Shown: positions 42,911-52,951, numbered from the stretch's first letter. The stretch: DNA of 64,000 nucleotides from Desulfotruncus arcticus DSM 17038 (GCF_900113335.1 NZ_FOOX01000006.1:165416-229415); one strand, 5' to 3'. The notes: generated by a model from the sequence alone, not told the origin. Program-made: numbers and translations.

Positions 42911-43933
42911 TCATTTTAAATTTGACACCGCAAGCAACTCTTTAATAGGCACGGCCAGACCGCATATCTTCTCCTTGTCGTCCACTTCCCTTTGATAACG
43001 GGCAAAAACCACCCCCACTACTTCGCCGTTCTTGTCAAATACAGGGCTGCCGCTGTTGCCGGGGTAAACCGGAGCGTCTATGCTGAAAACCGGCTCGGGA
43101 TTGTCCCTGACCCGCACGTACCGATCAATTTTACCCTCTACCACCACGTTATTCAGGCCGAGCGGGTTGCCCACCATTCTGATCCTGTCTCCCACAGAGG
43201 GTATGGCACCGGCGTTGACAGGCACCACCGGCAGGTTTTCCGCCTGCAGCTTAATTATCGCCAGGTCAAATTCCGGCTCGGATGCCCAGCTTTCAGCCCG
43301 GTAAATCTTACCGCCGGGGAAAGTAATGGTCATATTAAGGGCTTCGTTGATAACATGATGGTTGGTCACGATCAGTCCCTCCGGCCTGATATTAAATCCA
43401 GTGCCCGACTTGCTCTCCACAGCAATTGTTGAGCCCTGACGGCGCGATACCACATCGATTTGCACCACCGCCGCCTGCAATCGCCGGGTGTCAATATCTT
43501 TCTGCAATTGTATTGACCTGCCCACCAGTTCCGCCAGCGGGAATTGCAGCACAGGCCAAGAAGCAGCCAGGGCCACACCTAAAAATGCCAGCACGGTTAC
43601 CAGGGCTATAAAGCGCAGCAGGGTCGATTTGGGTGGTCGCTTATTTGCGGAGCCATCGTGCTCGGCATACTCTTCCTGATTTTTCAAGTACGCTAAATCA
43701 TAAACATCAGGGTAATCTTTACCGCGATCATCCTCGTATCCTTCCTCCAGATACTCGTCATAGTCATCCAGATATTCATCATTTTTTTCTTTGTAAAAAC
43801 CGGCATTATTTTGCTCATCGTAGCCCGCTCCATGTTGCCCCTGTTCCCGTTTTTTTCCTGGTTTACCGGGACACTCGCCCCTGTCACCCGTACCGGCAAT
43901 TTGGTTTTTTTCATGTTTACCGTCATCTCGCAT
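42911..43933 (-). CDS. Membrane-anchored S1C (HtrA-like) serine protease without PDZ domain
   Basis: 340 residues. The first 105 are highly charged (many D/E/Y/K, e.g. YLDDYDEYLEEGYEDD), then one transmembrane helix (LLRFIALVTVLAFLGVALAASWP), then a trypsin-like domain with catalytic His in VTNHHVINEA, Asp in EFDLAIIKL and Ser in YPGNSGSPVF. It ends shortly after the protease domain, so the usual PDZ domain is absent. Likely extracytoplasmic quality control. In line with DUF1848 (10 nt gap), possibly co-transcribed. Confidence 0.88.
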   Translation of the reverse strand: MRDDGKHEKNQIAGTGDRGECPGKPGKKREQGQHGAGYDEQNNAGFYKEKNDEYLDDYDEYLEEGYEDDRGKDYPDVYDLAYLKNQEEYAEHDGSANKRPPKSTLLRFIALVTVLAFLGVALAASWPVLQFPLAELVGRSIQLQKDIDTRRLQAAVVQIDVVSRRQGSTIAVESKSGTGFNIRPEGLIVTNHHVINEALNMTITFPGGKIYRAESWASEPEFDLAIIKLQAENLPVVPVNAGAIPSVGDRIRMVGNPLGLNNVVVEGKIDRYVRVRDNPEPVFSIDAPVYPGNSGSPVFDKNGEVVGVVFARYQREVDDKEKICGLAVPIKELLAVSNLK

Positions 43934-44040
43934 GATTCAGTCTCCCGTTAACTTGCTTTAATAATATGGTTGGCTAAAACCACGGCTTTTACCTTTATTA
44001 TTTATATGTTTCAACCTTACCAATTTACCCGGAGGACATT

Positions 44041-44109
44041 ATGAGAGCGGCCGGAGCAGATCAAGCAGGAGGGGGCGGTAAGCATCAGATATTAGCGCTC
44101 TTTCCATAA
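44041..44109 (+). CDS. Possible 22-residue small ORF with strong ribosome-binding site
   Basis: ATG 44041 is preceded by GGAGG at 44031-44035 and encodes a short Ala/Gly-rich basic peptide ending QILALFP. The remaining 43934-44152 shows no other feature. No homology recognised; it may be chance, but the ribosome-binding site is ideal. Confidence 0.3.
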   Translation: MRAAGADQAGGGGKHQILALFP

Positions 44110-44152
44110 TCCGATTTTAGCGTTGCTAAAAGGATGAACTCCAAGAGGCCAT

Positions 44153-44938
44153 TTAGTTCTCCCGTACCGTGGTTTTATATCCAGCCATTTCCCGTTCTCT
44201 TTGTTTTCCGGCCCTGCGCCGTTTACCCCATTCCACAAAACGTACAATGCCGACGCTAAATTCATACAGAAGATATATCGGTGCGGCCATCATCAGCGGG
44301 GTAAGGATATCGGGAGACGGAATCAGCACCGCGCCGGTGACTACCGAAAAACAAATCGCCAGCTTCCGTTTCTTCACCAGATATTTATGGCTCAACAGGT
44401 CCAGTTTCGCCAAAAAGTAAACCCCCAGCGGCAATTCAAAGATAATCCCGAAGGGCAGCAGGAACATAATTGTAAACGAGATGTAATTTCCTATAGTTAG
44501 CATTGGGATTAGTTCGTTACCGCCGAAATGCAGCAAAAACTTTACGGCCACGCGAAACACTGCGTAAAAGCCCAACAGCACCCCGCTGATAAAGAAAATA
44601 TAGGATATAACAACAAAGATGGTAAAATAGATTTTTTCCACCTTGCGCAGGGCTGGCAGGATGAACTTCCAGAATTGCCAGAGGATAACCGGCAAAGCGG
44701 TGAGAAAACCCAGAAAAAAAGAAACTTTGATCTTGGTCATCAGAGCCTCAACAATACCAATGTAAACAACATCGTTACCGGTACTGGAAATCGGTTCCAG
44801 CAATATCCGTAAAACTTGATCGCTGATAACCCAGCAAATTATGGCCATGATGAACGTGGCCATAATGGAAATGAGCAAGACCCGGCGTAATTCTTCCAAA
44901 TGCTCCATCATAGTCATATCTTTGTTTTTGCCGGCCAC
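44153..44938 (-). CDS. tatC: Sec-independent protein translocase TatC
   Basis: 261 residues with six transmembrane helices. MEHLEELRRVLLISI near the N-terminus, FLTALPVILWQFWKFILPAL after the second helix, and the conserved FELPLGVYFLAKL region identify TatC, the twin-arginine signal receptor. It is the last gene of the formate dehydrogenase operon, while tatA is the first, so export machinery and cargo are co-expressed. Confidence 0.95.
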   Translation of the reverse strand: MAGKNKDMTMMEHLEELRRVLLISIMATFIMAIICWVISDQVLRILLEPISSTGNDVVYIGIVEALMTKIKVSFFLGFLTALPVILWQFWKFILPALRKVEKIYFTIFVVISYIFFISGVLLGFYAVFRVAVKFLLHFGGNELIPMLTIGNYISFTIMFLLPFGIIFELPLGVYFLAKLDLLSHKYLVKKRKLAICFSVVTGAVLIPSPDILTPLMMAAPIYLLYEFSVGIVRFVEWGKRRRAGKQREREMAGYKTTVREN

Positions 44939-44945
44939 CTACCTG

Positions 44946-45764
44946 TTACACCCCCTTGGACAGGAATCTATGCAGACTATGAATATCCCGCCGGTTGTAT
45001 CCCTCTTGCAGGGCTAATTTATCAAGATCAACGGTAGCGATATCTTCACAAAACAGATCGACTTCTCCACAGATACGTTCGTCGATGGTTTTTAGATAAC
45101 TCTTACATCGCTCGCATAAATAGACTCGATACCGACCCAGAGTTTCAAAAGAAATAAATGAAAGAGTGCCGGGAGCCTGATTACCACAAAATGGACAACC
45201 AACTCTGTAGTATAACCATTCGGTTTCGCAAAGGCCGCAGTATAGATGTCTTTGACCAATATCTCCGGCCAGTTTGGCCATCACCGGCTCATCTCCACAA
45301 ACGGGACAATAGCCATGCAGCCACTTATCCGGTTTAAACTGGCGCATTACATTTTTACTGAAAAGAGTAAGAAATGGTTTTAACGTAGATTTCATTAATA
45401 AATCAAACACTTCGATAGAAATCCCCAATTTTTTTGACCATTGGGTTCTCTGAACACCCTGGATCGCTGATTTTAACAATTCAACACGATCTTTTTCAGA
45501 TAAATTTTTAATGTTTTTAATCAAAGATTCAGGAACCGCCTGTGGAACGGGCTGCCTTCTCAGGCAAGCCCAAGCCACTTCTAAAAACCGCTTATAAAAA
45601 CAATTTTGGCCAATTAAAGGCGACACGATGGTCAACACAGGATGTCCCCTATACCACTGCTCAACTTGCTTTGGCGCTAACCGCACCGGCCAATTCGGAG
45701 CGGAAACACATTCCTCCGATTCCAGGATCGCGAGATGGAAATTAGCTAGATTTTTAACATCCAT
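44946..45764 (-). CDS. fdhE: Formate dehydrogenase accessory protein FdhE
   Basis: 272 residues. The C-terminal half has the rubredoxin-like CPVCGDEPVMAKL, CGLCETEWLYYRVGCPFCGN and CERCKSYLKTIDER motifs characteristic of FdhE, which binds iron and is required for activity and export of Tat-dependent formate dehydrogenases. Located between nrfD-like and tatC genes. Confidence 0.93.
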   Translation of the reverse strand: MDVKNLANFHLAILESEECVSAPNWPVRLAPKQVEQWYRGHPVLTIVSPLIGQNCFYKRFLEVAWACLRRQPVPQAVPESLIKNIKNLSEKDRVELLKSAIQGVQRTQWSKKLGISIEVFDLLMKSTLKPFLTLFSKNVMRQFKPDKWLHGYCPVCGDEPVMAKLAGDIGQRHLYCGLCETEWLYYRVGCPFCGNQAPGTLSFISFETLGRYRVYLCERCKSYLKTIDERICGEVDLFCEDIATVDLDKLALQEGYNRRDIHSLHRFLSKGV

Positions 45765-45782
45765 TATATTAAACTCCTAAAT

Positions 45783-46919
45783 TTAATTAATCGACGCCTG
45801 GTGATTATGGTGCTTTTCCAAAATTCCAAAATTCTCCACGATAAACATATAGGCCAACACGCCAATGGATACCAGTCCGATACTTATCACCCATTCCATC
45901 ACCGAGGGGAAATAGTTACCGCCCAGGGAATCGGACATACCGGTAAATACCACGTTCATCCGGTTCAGGATCACCCCGAAGACGGTAAAAGTACCAAAGG
46001 CAACCAGTCCTTTTCTGGTTGAACTCAAGCTGCTGAAGCAGATAATAATCGGAATAATCACCCCGACAACGATTTCCAGCAAAAACATGTTCCCTTCCAT
46101 CGTACCGGAAAATATCCATTTAAACGCATCACGGTAGATCAAATCCCCAATTTTCAGAGCCAGATAGATGACCATCATCGTTCCGGATATTTTTATCAGT
46201 CCCCGCATTACGGACAATGGTATTTTATGGTCATATGCCTTTCCAGCCAGAGATGTTTCCACGCTGATCATGGCCGGCCCCACAAAGAAGGAAGACATCA
46301 GGAAGAACGGGGGCAGCAGCATGGACCACCACAGCGGGTGAAGTTTGCCAACTTCGATAACATACAGTCCGCCCAGGGAGGACTGATGCAACGTCGGCAA
46401 TAATACCCCGATAATCAACAAAACCGGCATGATCTTTTTAATTTTACAATGCCATGTCTTCATAACCTTTTCCGTAGCGATTTCGCTGAATTCAAGGACC
46501 TGTACGAGGGTATACAAGGACACACACCAGAAAACTTCAAACAACACGCTGTGGTAGCCCCAGGACACAAAGGGACGCCAGAAGTTGAACCATCGGCCGA
46601 TATCCAGAAACAACCCGCCCATGACCAGCAGGTATCCCAGCAATGATGTAAGCATGGCGCTGCGGGCAATGGATTGAAACTGGTCCCGGTGCAAGATGTG
46701 TACAATCAAAGCGGTGCTGTATCCGCCCCCGGCCAAAGCCACACCGGTAAGCACATCAAAACCAATCCAAAGGCCCCAGGGCCACTGATCATTTAAGTTT
46801 GTAGCGTTTCCCAGCCCAAAAGCCAGCCTGTAGCCTATAACAAGCAGGCAAATCGCGGCCAAACCAATTAACACCTTCCTGACCGGCGTTATTTTAAAGG
46901 TCCATTTTTTCGCCGCCAT
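45783..46919 (-). CDS. NrfD/HybB-type membrane subunit of formate dehydrogenase
   Basis: 378 residues with nine to ten transmembrane helices, typical of NrfD/PsrC quinone-interacting anchors (start KWTFKITPVRKVLIGLAAICLL, then WPWGLWIGFDVLTGVALAGGGYSTA). It would pass electrons from the FdhB ferredoxin subunit to menaquinone. It replaces the cytochrome b FdhI subunit of enterobacterial enzymes. Situated directly downstream of fdhB. Confidence 0.92.
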   Translation of the reverse strand: MAAKKWTFKITPVRKVLIGLAAICLLVIGYRLAFGLGNATNLNDQWPWGLWIGFDVLTGVALAGGGYSTALIVHILHRDQFQSIARSAMLTSLLGYLLVMGGLFLDIGRWFNFWRPFVSWGYHSVLFEVFWCVSLYTLVQVLEFSEIATEKVMKTWHCKIKKIMPVLLIIGVLLPTLHQSSLGGLYVIEVGKLHPLWWSMLLPPFFLMSSFFVGPAMISVETSLAGKAYDHKIPLSVMRGLIKISGTMMVIYLALKIGDLIYRDAFKWIFSGTMEGNMFLLEIVVGVIIPIIICFSSLSSTRKGLVAFGTFTVFGVILNRMNVVFTGMSDSLGGNYFPSVMEWVISIGLVSIGVLAYMFIVENFGILEKHHNHQASIN

Positions 46920-46955
46920 GCTATAACCTCCTCCGGTAAAGATTTTAAACAGAAT

Positions 46956-47765
46956 CTACAAACCAGGTTTCTGATCATGTTGTTCCCTGGATATTTCATT
47001 CCGGCGTTTGGTGTATAAATACATCCCGGTTAAAAGCGCGCCCCAGCTAAGTGCCACTACCGGAGTCAGTTTCATGTAGCTCTCGCTGTATTCAGGCAGC
47101 GGCCTGGTGGTCACATCGGTCCTGAAATCGAAAATTTGGAAAGGAACATCTGAAATATATAACCAGGATGTGCCGCCGGCTTCCTTTTCGCCATAAACGT
47201 GTTTTACATATTTCGAATCGCTGTTGATTTTCGCCCAGGCTTGTACCAACAGTTCACTTCGCTCGCCATATTGCAGGGCCCCCGTGGGGCAAGCGGATAC
47301 ACAGGCCGGTTTCATACCGTGGCGTATGCGATCGTATTTACCGCTGGGGTCCAAGCAAAACTGACATTTAGAAATTAAGGGGAAGGTCTTTTCCCACTCA
47401 TATTTGGGCACTGTGAAGGGGCAGGCCAGCATGCAGTAACGGCAGCCCACGCACAGGTGCGGGTAATAAACCACCGGACCTTCGGGGCTTTTTTGCAGTG
47501 CTCTGGCAAAACAGGCCGAAACGCAGGCCGGCTCCAGACAGTGGAAGCATTGATGCTTGGCGAAACGGTACTTTACTTCGTCTCCATTTTCCACAGTCCT
47601 GAATCTTACATGGGTCCAGGTATAGCCGGAACCGTCGGAAGGGTTGCCCAAGTCATTACTGAAAGATGTTTTGGCTGCCGGCAGGTCATTCCACTGTTTG
47701 CAAGCTACCTGGCAGCCTTTACAACCGATGCATTTACTTATGTCAACCAATACGGCTTTTGACAT
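46956..47765 (-). CDS. fdhB: Formate dehydrogenase iron-sulfur subunit
   Basis: 269 residues with four [4Fe-4S] motifs: CIGCKGCQVACKQW, CFHCLEPACVSACF, CVGCRYCMLACPF and CQFCLD...CVSACPTGAL. A C-terminal hydrophobic helix (LTPVVALSWGALLTGMYLYT) anchors it, as in FdnH. It links FdhA to the NrfD-type subunit. No Tat signal, so it is probably co-exported with FdhA. Confidence 0.95.
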   Translation of the reverse strand: MSKAVLVDISKCIGCKGCQVACKQWNDLPAAKTSFSNDLGNPSDGSGYTWTHVRFRTVENGDEVKYRFAKHQCFHCLEPACVSACFARALQKSPEGPVVYYPHLCVGCRYCMLACPFTVPKYEWEKTFPLISKCQFCLDPSGKYDRIRHGMKPACVSACPTGALQYGERSELLVQAWAKINSDSKYVKHVYGEKEAGGTSWLYISDVPFQIFDFRTDVTTRPLPEYSESYMKLTPVVALSWGALLTGMYLYTKRRNEISREQHDQKPGL

Positions 47766-47797
47766 TTTTATATACCCCCATTTAGCTCATCCGGTGT

Positions 47798-50700
47798 TTA
47801 GGCTTTGCGCACATTACAAAGGAATGCTTTATATTCAGGTATGTGAGTGTTTGGATCACCGACGCTGGGGGTCAGGTCATTAGCCGTCGCTCCCGGAGCC
47901 AAACCCTGATATCCCCAATGCCAGGGCATACCCACCATTTCAACGGCTTTTCCGTCAATGTTGAGCGCTTTCATCAGCGGCTGAACGGATGCTTTGCATT
48001 TCACCTTATTGCGGGCAGTCTCGACCCAGATCTCGCCCCCGCCTTTAACACCGATTTTTTCAGCCAATTGAGGCGAGATCATGGCGAAGGCTTCCGGAGC
48101 AGCTTCAACCAGCCACGGGCAGTTACGGGTAACGGCGCCGCTTTGGTAATGTTCAATAACCCGGTAAGTGGTCATCACATAGGGGAACTTTTTGCTGTAC
48201 ATATCAGCGACAGTGGCAAATTCGCCGGAGAACCGGGCTGCCAGGGGCGAGTTCTGCTGCTTGGACATGATATTTTTGACCGGGCTTTCAACAGGCTCAT
48301 AGTGTTCGGGCAGGGGGCCGTCCTTCAACCCCGGTGCGAACAACCTGGCCTGTCCCTCCGGATTCATAATAAAAGGCGCGTCGGCCGTTATTTCCGGTGG
48401 TACGGGCTCGCCGGTTTGGGGATTTTGCGCGCCGAAGTCCGGCACGTCATTGGTGATCCACTTACTGCCGTCCCAGGCCACCAGAGCGGCTTTTTCATTC
48501 CACGGCCTGCCGCCGGGATCGCAGGAGCAACGGTTATAAACAATGCGCCGGTTTAACGGCCAGGCAAAAGACCACTGCGGGTACAGGCCAAGGCCCGTCT
48601 GATCGGTCTTAATGCGGCGTTTGGTCGCAGGCAGCTTGGCATCCTTGTCCTCCGCCCAGTACCCTGTGTAAATCCATAATCCGCAGGCCGTGCTGCCGTC
48701 ATCGGCCAGCTTGGCAAAACTGGCCAGGGGAGCAGATTTGCCCACCTCGTAACCATTGATTTCCAAGGCCACCTGATCCAGATTGGGTTCTTCTTCACCT
48801 GGTTGGTCATAATTCCAAACCAGATTCATGATCGGATCGGTAAATTTACCGCCGTTTTGGTATTCGTGGCGGATGGCCTTAAACAAGCGGTCGGCTATCC
48901 ACAGGTCGCTTTTGGCTTCACCCGGCGGCTCAACGGCCTTCCAGCGAAACTGGATCCAGCGCCCGCTGTTGGCTACCGTGCCTTCTTTCTCATAAGAAAA
49001 AGCTGCAGGTAAAAAGAATACTTCAGTATTAATGGCTTTGGGGTCGGCGCCGGGACGCTTCCAAAAGGCGGCTGTTTCGGTTTCAAACAGATCCACCGCC
49101 ACCAGCCAGTCTAAATTCTCCAGCGCCTTCCTTTCCATGGAGGCGCTCGGCCCTCCTACGGCCGGATTCTGGCCCCAGGCCAACATCCCCTTGATCTTGC
49201 CAGCGGCCATCATTTCAAAAAGACCCATGTGAGAGCGGTTTTTGCCGTCATGCTTGGGCAGCCAGTCATAGCGAAAATCATTTTCCCGGGTCGCCTCGCC
49301 ACCATACCAAGCCTTCAGCATGCTGATCAGAAACTTGGGTTTATTGGACCAGTAACCCGTCTTGGGAGTTTCCTTATCGATATAATCTTTTAATGCGTCA
49401 TGCTTGGAAGCAAAGGGAACGCTAAGATATCCGGGAAGGTTATCATGCAGCATCCCCATGTCGGTAGAACCCTGCACATTGGATTCTCCCCTTTGGGCGT
49501 TAACGCCGCCGCCGGCAATGCCAATGTTGCCCAGAAGTAACTGAAGCATGGCAGTGGTTCGCACATTCTGGGTGCCGTAAGTATGTTGAGTAATGCCCAT
49601 GGCGTAGATCAGGTTACCGGCTTGATCAGGCTTGCCGGTAGAGCCATAGAGTTCGCACGCTTTCTTGAAGGAATCTTCGGATGTGCCGGTGATGCGGCAC
49701 ACGGTTTTAATATCGTAACGGCTGACATGCTTCTTTAAAATTTGAAATACGCAATTCGAATGCTGTAAAGTAAGGTCCTTTTTGATGGCATCTCCATCTT
49801 TTTGGTACTGCCAGCTCCGGTTATCGTAGCTGAATGTACCGTCTTTTTCCGTGGCGCCGCTGAAAAGGCCGTCTTCAAAGCCAAAAGACTGGTCAATCAG
49901 ATAACTGGCGTTGGTGTAGTTCAGTATATATTCTTTAAAGTACAGATTATTTTCGAGAACATAATTAATAATGCCGTATAGAAAAGCAATGTCAGTGCCG
50001 GGGCGCAGCCGGACATGAATGTCCGACAGGGCGGCAGTCTTCGTAACCCTGGGGTCGGCAACAATAACCCTGGCCCCTTTTTCAGACCTGGCCCTGGCAA
50101 TCCAGCGCATAACTTGGGGATGGTTTTCCGCCGGGTTGGCCCCGATAATCAGAAACACGTTTGTATTTTTATAATCAACAAAATGATTGGTCATCACACC
50201 TCTGCCGAAAGAGTTGGCCAGACCGGCCACTGTGGAAGAGTGTCAGAGGCGGGCATGGTGCTCGATGTTTACCAGGCCTGCAGCACGCATCATTTTTTGC
50301 ATGATGTAGTTCTCCTCGTTATCCAAGGAGGCGCTGCCAAAATGAGCGATGGCCAGGGTACGGTTCACCGTTACGCCGTGGTTATCTTTTTCTTCAAAAC
50401 TTTCATCCCTTGTCTTTTTAAACCGCCGGGCGATGGTTTTTAACGTCCATTCCCAATCTTTTTCTTCCCATTTGCTGCTTCCGGGGGCGCGGTAAAGAGG
50501 CTTGGTGATCCGGTTCGGGTTTGGTTCCCGGATGCCCCTTTTCTTAACCACCACATTGGCGTCGCTGATCCCGATTCCCTTGGAACAGAGCGTGCCTTCA
50601 TTGATCGGGTGGTCAGGGTCTCCTTCAACGTGAACCAGCTTACCGTGGCTTGTGTAAAGCAAAATACCACAACCGCAACCACAATAGGCGCAGACACTGG

Positions 50701-50860
50701 GTGTCTCTGTTAATTTCCTGATTTTTAGGGGTAAGTTACCGCCTGAAATCCTTTTGCTTTGCTCGGTGGCATTGGCGGTACCGACGCCGGCGAACAGGGT
50801 CAGACCGGCGGTACCGAGCCCCACATTTCTCAAAAAATCACGTCTGCTAATCTTCTTCAT
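47798..50860 (-). CDS. fdhA: Selenocysteine-containing, Tat-exported formate dehydrogenase alpha subunit
   Basis: 1020 residues including one selenocysteine. The TGA at 50245-50243 (residue 206) lies in ARL-U-HSSTVAGL, matching the conserved Sec site of FdnG/FdoG-type enzymes, and both halves are in frame. A Tat signal (SRRDFLRNVG, then hydrophobic GLTLFAGVGTANA) is followed by a CAYCGCGCG cluster motif for [4Fe-4S]. The molybdopterin/tungstopterin dinucleotide domains follow (GANPAENHPQVMRWIARAR, IYAMGITQHTYGTQNVR). It oxidises formate outside the membrane. A SECIS hairpin lies just after the TGA. First structural gene after tatA. Confidence 0.96.
50215..50229 (-). promoter_or_regulatory. 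Bacterial SECIS hairpin apex
   Basis: On the minus strand TGGCC-GGTCT-GGCCA, a 5-bp stem with a GGTCT loop, 14 nt after the TGA. The loop GGUCU is the same as in the Escherichia coli fdhF SECIS element recognised by SelB. Confidence 0.85.
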
Positions 50861-50926
50861 TAAATAACGTTAAACCCCCTCAGATTACATAGTCCCCTCC
50901 GACTATACGACATCCAAACTCATTTA

Positions 50927-51136
50927 TTACTTTGTTTGAGTTGTTTCCTGAGTCGGTACTACCTGCGGTTTCTTATCTTCTTCCTCTTCCATGGCGGATG
51001 AAGTGGCCCTTCTGAATTCTCTTAACGAGTTACCCATGGCTTTTCCGACATCGGGTAATTTGCCCGGCCCAAAAATAATGAGCACTACAACCAGGATTAA
51101 AACCAGGTGAGTCGGTTGAAAAATACCGCTGAACAT
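50927..51136 (-). CDS. tatA: Twin-arginine translocase TatA
   Basis: 69 residues from ATG 51136 (AAAGGAG 8 nt upstream). One transmembrane helix ([21 protein letters not shown]) with the FGPGKLP hinge, an amphipathic helix ([16 protein letters not shown]) and an acidic tail. Heads the fdh operon; no tatB is present, as usual for minimal Firmicute TatAC systems. Confidence 0.93.
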   Translation of the reverse strand: MFSGIFQPTHLVLILVVVLIIFGPGKLPDVGKAMGNSLREFRRATSSAMEEEEDKKPQVVPTQETTQTK

Positions 51137-51463
51137 AGTCCATGCTCCTTTCATATTACTTAATCGGGTTCAATTGTATGAACAGTTTAAATACTTAGGC
51201 AACTTGACCCGGAACCCCCCTCATCCCGGGATATCACCCCCCTTTATTAATTAACCGGATCAAAATCGTTTCCAAAATAACACCCGACCCGGCTAAAATA
51301 ACATTAAATAAATCAATGGAGCCACAGAGAGCCGTTCCTGCCATTTTACATAACACCCCTTTGGCTCACAAGAAAGTGTAAATAATTAAAATAAAATTAA
51401 TAAAAAACATTAATTTAATAAAAAACATTTAAGAAAATCAATTGTTTAAAATACAATGTCAAT
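51137..51463. other. Upstream region of the fdh operon, no gene seen
   Basis: AT-rich towards the terminator at 51465, with a GC-richer stretch around 51180-51310. It should carry the fdh promoter, but I cannot choose one with confidence. No sigma-54 -24/-12 pair recognised. Confidence 0.4.
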
Positions 51464-51464
51464 T

Positions 51465-51497
51465 AAAAAAAGAACACCTGAACGGTGTTCTTTTTTT
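51465..51497. terminator. Bidirectional terminator between the sensor gene and the fdh operon
   Basis: AAGAACACC (51470-51478) pairs with GGTGTTCTT (51484-51492), with A-run before and T-run after. On the minus strand it terminates the regulator gene 51586-52761. Confidence 0.75.
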
Positions 51498-51585
51498 GGT
51501 ATATACTTGGGCCTTAAATGATAAATACTTGCACGGCTATAATACGCCAGTTTATCCTGGCTGAGCAAGAAAGGTACGCTTAATT

Positions 51586-52761
51586 TCAGTTCCCCTGGCT
51601 CACGCCTTTCAGTTTTCTCTTGTAAATTTTTACCGGACGGCCTACAGACCCGTATCTCAAGTCCAGTTCAAGGTAACCTTGATCAACCAGAAAATCCAGG
51701 TAGCGCATAGCCGTAACTCTGGTCACTTTAATCTGTTCCGATACTTCTTCCGCCGTAAAATAGGCGTCTTCATGGGCTCGGAAGTTGATCACCTGGTTTA
51801 ATGTTACCTGATTCAGCCCTTTTGGCAGCATGCTCTGCTGGTATTTATCGGACTGATAACCCTCCACCGGTACCGGCCCATCAGAGGAAGGAGGCGTCTC
51901 AACAGCCAGCGGTGATTTTTTATCCATAACCGGGGATATTTCACTTTTGCCGGCAGCCTTCTGGACGTATGGCGTTAAAATTTGCTGCCTCAAATCGGAG
52001 AAATTCTTCACCATTTGATTAAACGCTTTTACCAATTCCCTGATCTCAGAGGGTCCGGACGCTGTAACAGGGTTGACACTCTGCATAGGACGGGCGGAGA
52101 TCTGCTGGGTATCCCGGGTTAATTCCCTCAAAGGACGGACAATTTTTAATTCAACGTAGAACCGGATGGCCACCGAAAACAGAACAATCAGACACACAAT
52201 GACAAAACTCAGGTTCTTTAATGTGCCGTAAAGCAACTGTCTATAAAATTCATGGGGAGCGCCTACATAAATCATGCCGATAATGTTGCTGTTGCCGTCG
52301 CGGATGGGTTTATAGGCAGCCTGATAGATCTCCCCAACAACATCGGCCTCCCCCGTATACACACCTCCGTTCCTTAGTACCACCTGTTTTACCACATCGG
52401 ATGCGGCAGTACCAATGGCACGCTGACCGCCCACAGCCCGTACCGTTGTGGCGACCCGCTTATCTACCAGAAAAATTGTACATGTATCCCCGGTTAACCG
52501 GCTGATATAGTCAACAATTTCATCATTTTCATTAATGCGCGTATTCCCCTTATACAAGATGTTGCCGTCCACATGCCACTGCCCGGGATATTTTAAGTCC
52601 AAAATCGCCTCAAAAGTATTCAGATCGCTTTTTGCCTTTTCAACCGCGGCGACCACGGCCTTGTCCCGAATCTGCCAGACCATGGCTGTCACCAGGGCGA
52701 TAGTAAGGATGACCATAAAACCGATTAACAGTAATGATAGCTGACGGCGAATAGAATTCAT
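51586..52761 (-). CDS. Membrane one-component regulator: cache-type sensor, HAMP, DctR/CitB-type wHTH
   Basis: 391 residues from ATG 52761. Transmembrane helix 1 (about 6-29), an extracytoplasmic sensor region (about 30-165; IFLVDKRVATTVRAVGGQRAIGT, then YQAAYKPIRDGNSNIIGMIYVGAP is single-cache-like), helix 2 (about 175-195) and a HAMP segment (LKIVRPLRELTRDTQQI). A linker follows, then a C-terminal winged helix (LNQVTLNQVINF, FTAEEVSEQIKVTRVTAMRYLDFLVDQGYLELDL, GRPVKIYKR) like the output domain of DcuR/CitB response regulators. No kinase or receiver domain exists, so it probably binds DNA from the membrane. Adjacent to the fdh operon, which it may control. Confidence 0.8.
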   Translation of the reverse strand: MNSIRRQLSLLLIGFMVILTIALVTAMVWQIRDKAVVAAVEKAKSDLNTFEAILDLKYPGQWHVDGNILYKGNTRINENDEIVDYISRLTGDTCTIFLVDKRVATTVRAVGGQRAIGTAASDVVKQVVLRNGGVYTGEADVVGEIYQAAYKPIRDGNSNIIGMIYVGAPHEFYRQLLYGTLKNLSFVIVCLIVLFSVAIRFYVELKIVRPLRELTRDTQQISARPMQSVNPVTASGPSEIRELVKAFNQMVKNFSDLRQQILTPYVQKAAGKSEISPVMDKKSPLAVETPPSSDGPVPVEGYQSDKYQQSMLPKGLNQVTLNQVINFRAHEDAYFTAEEVSEQIKVTRVTAMRYLDFLVDQGYLELDLRYGSVGRPVKIYKRKLKGVSQGN

Positions 52762-52834
52762 CGATTTTTTTCCCACCAATATTTTTATCTTCGATTAATT
52801 CAAATTAATTCAATTTTTTATTTAATTAATCCTC

Positions 52835-52951
52835 CTAAATACCGACGGGTTTTTTAGTGCCGTGTTTAATATCCGCTTTAATATTGGGGACACCATCGAA
52901 GACCGGCTGATCAGCCGCCGTCCATTCCAAGCGGTCAAATAAAACACTCAA
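52835..52951 (-). pseudogene. Short ORF or C-terminal gene fragment of unknown family
   Basis: 38 codons from TTG 52951: VLFDRLEWTAADQPVFDGV, then NIKADIKHGTKKPVGI. It reads like genuine protein but has no ribosome-binding site and no recognised family; probably the 3' end of a lost gene. Confidence 0.3.

Noticed and set aside
47798..50860. Two separate ORFs (47798-50230 and 50243-50860), which look like a frameshifted or nonsense-interrupted fdhA
   Set aside because: The break is a single in-frame UGA in the conserved selenocysteine context with a SECIS hairpin, so it is one intact gene.
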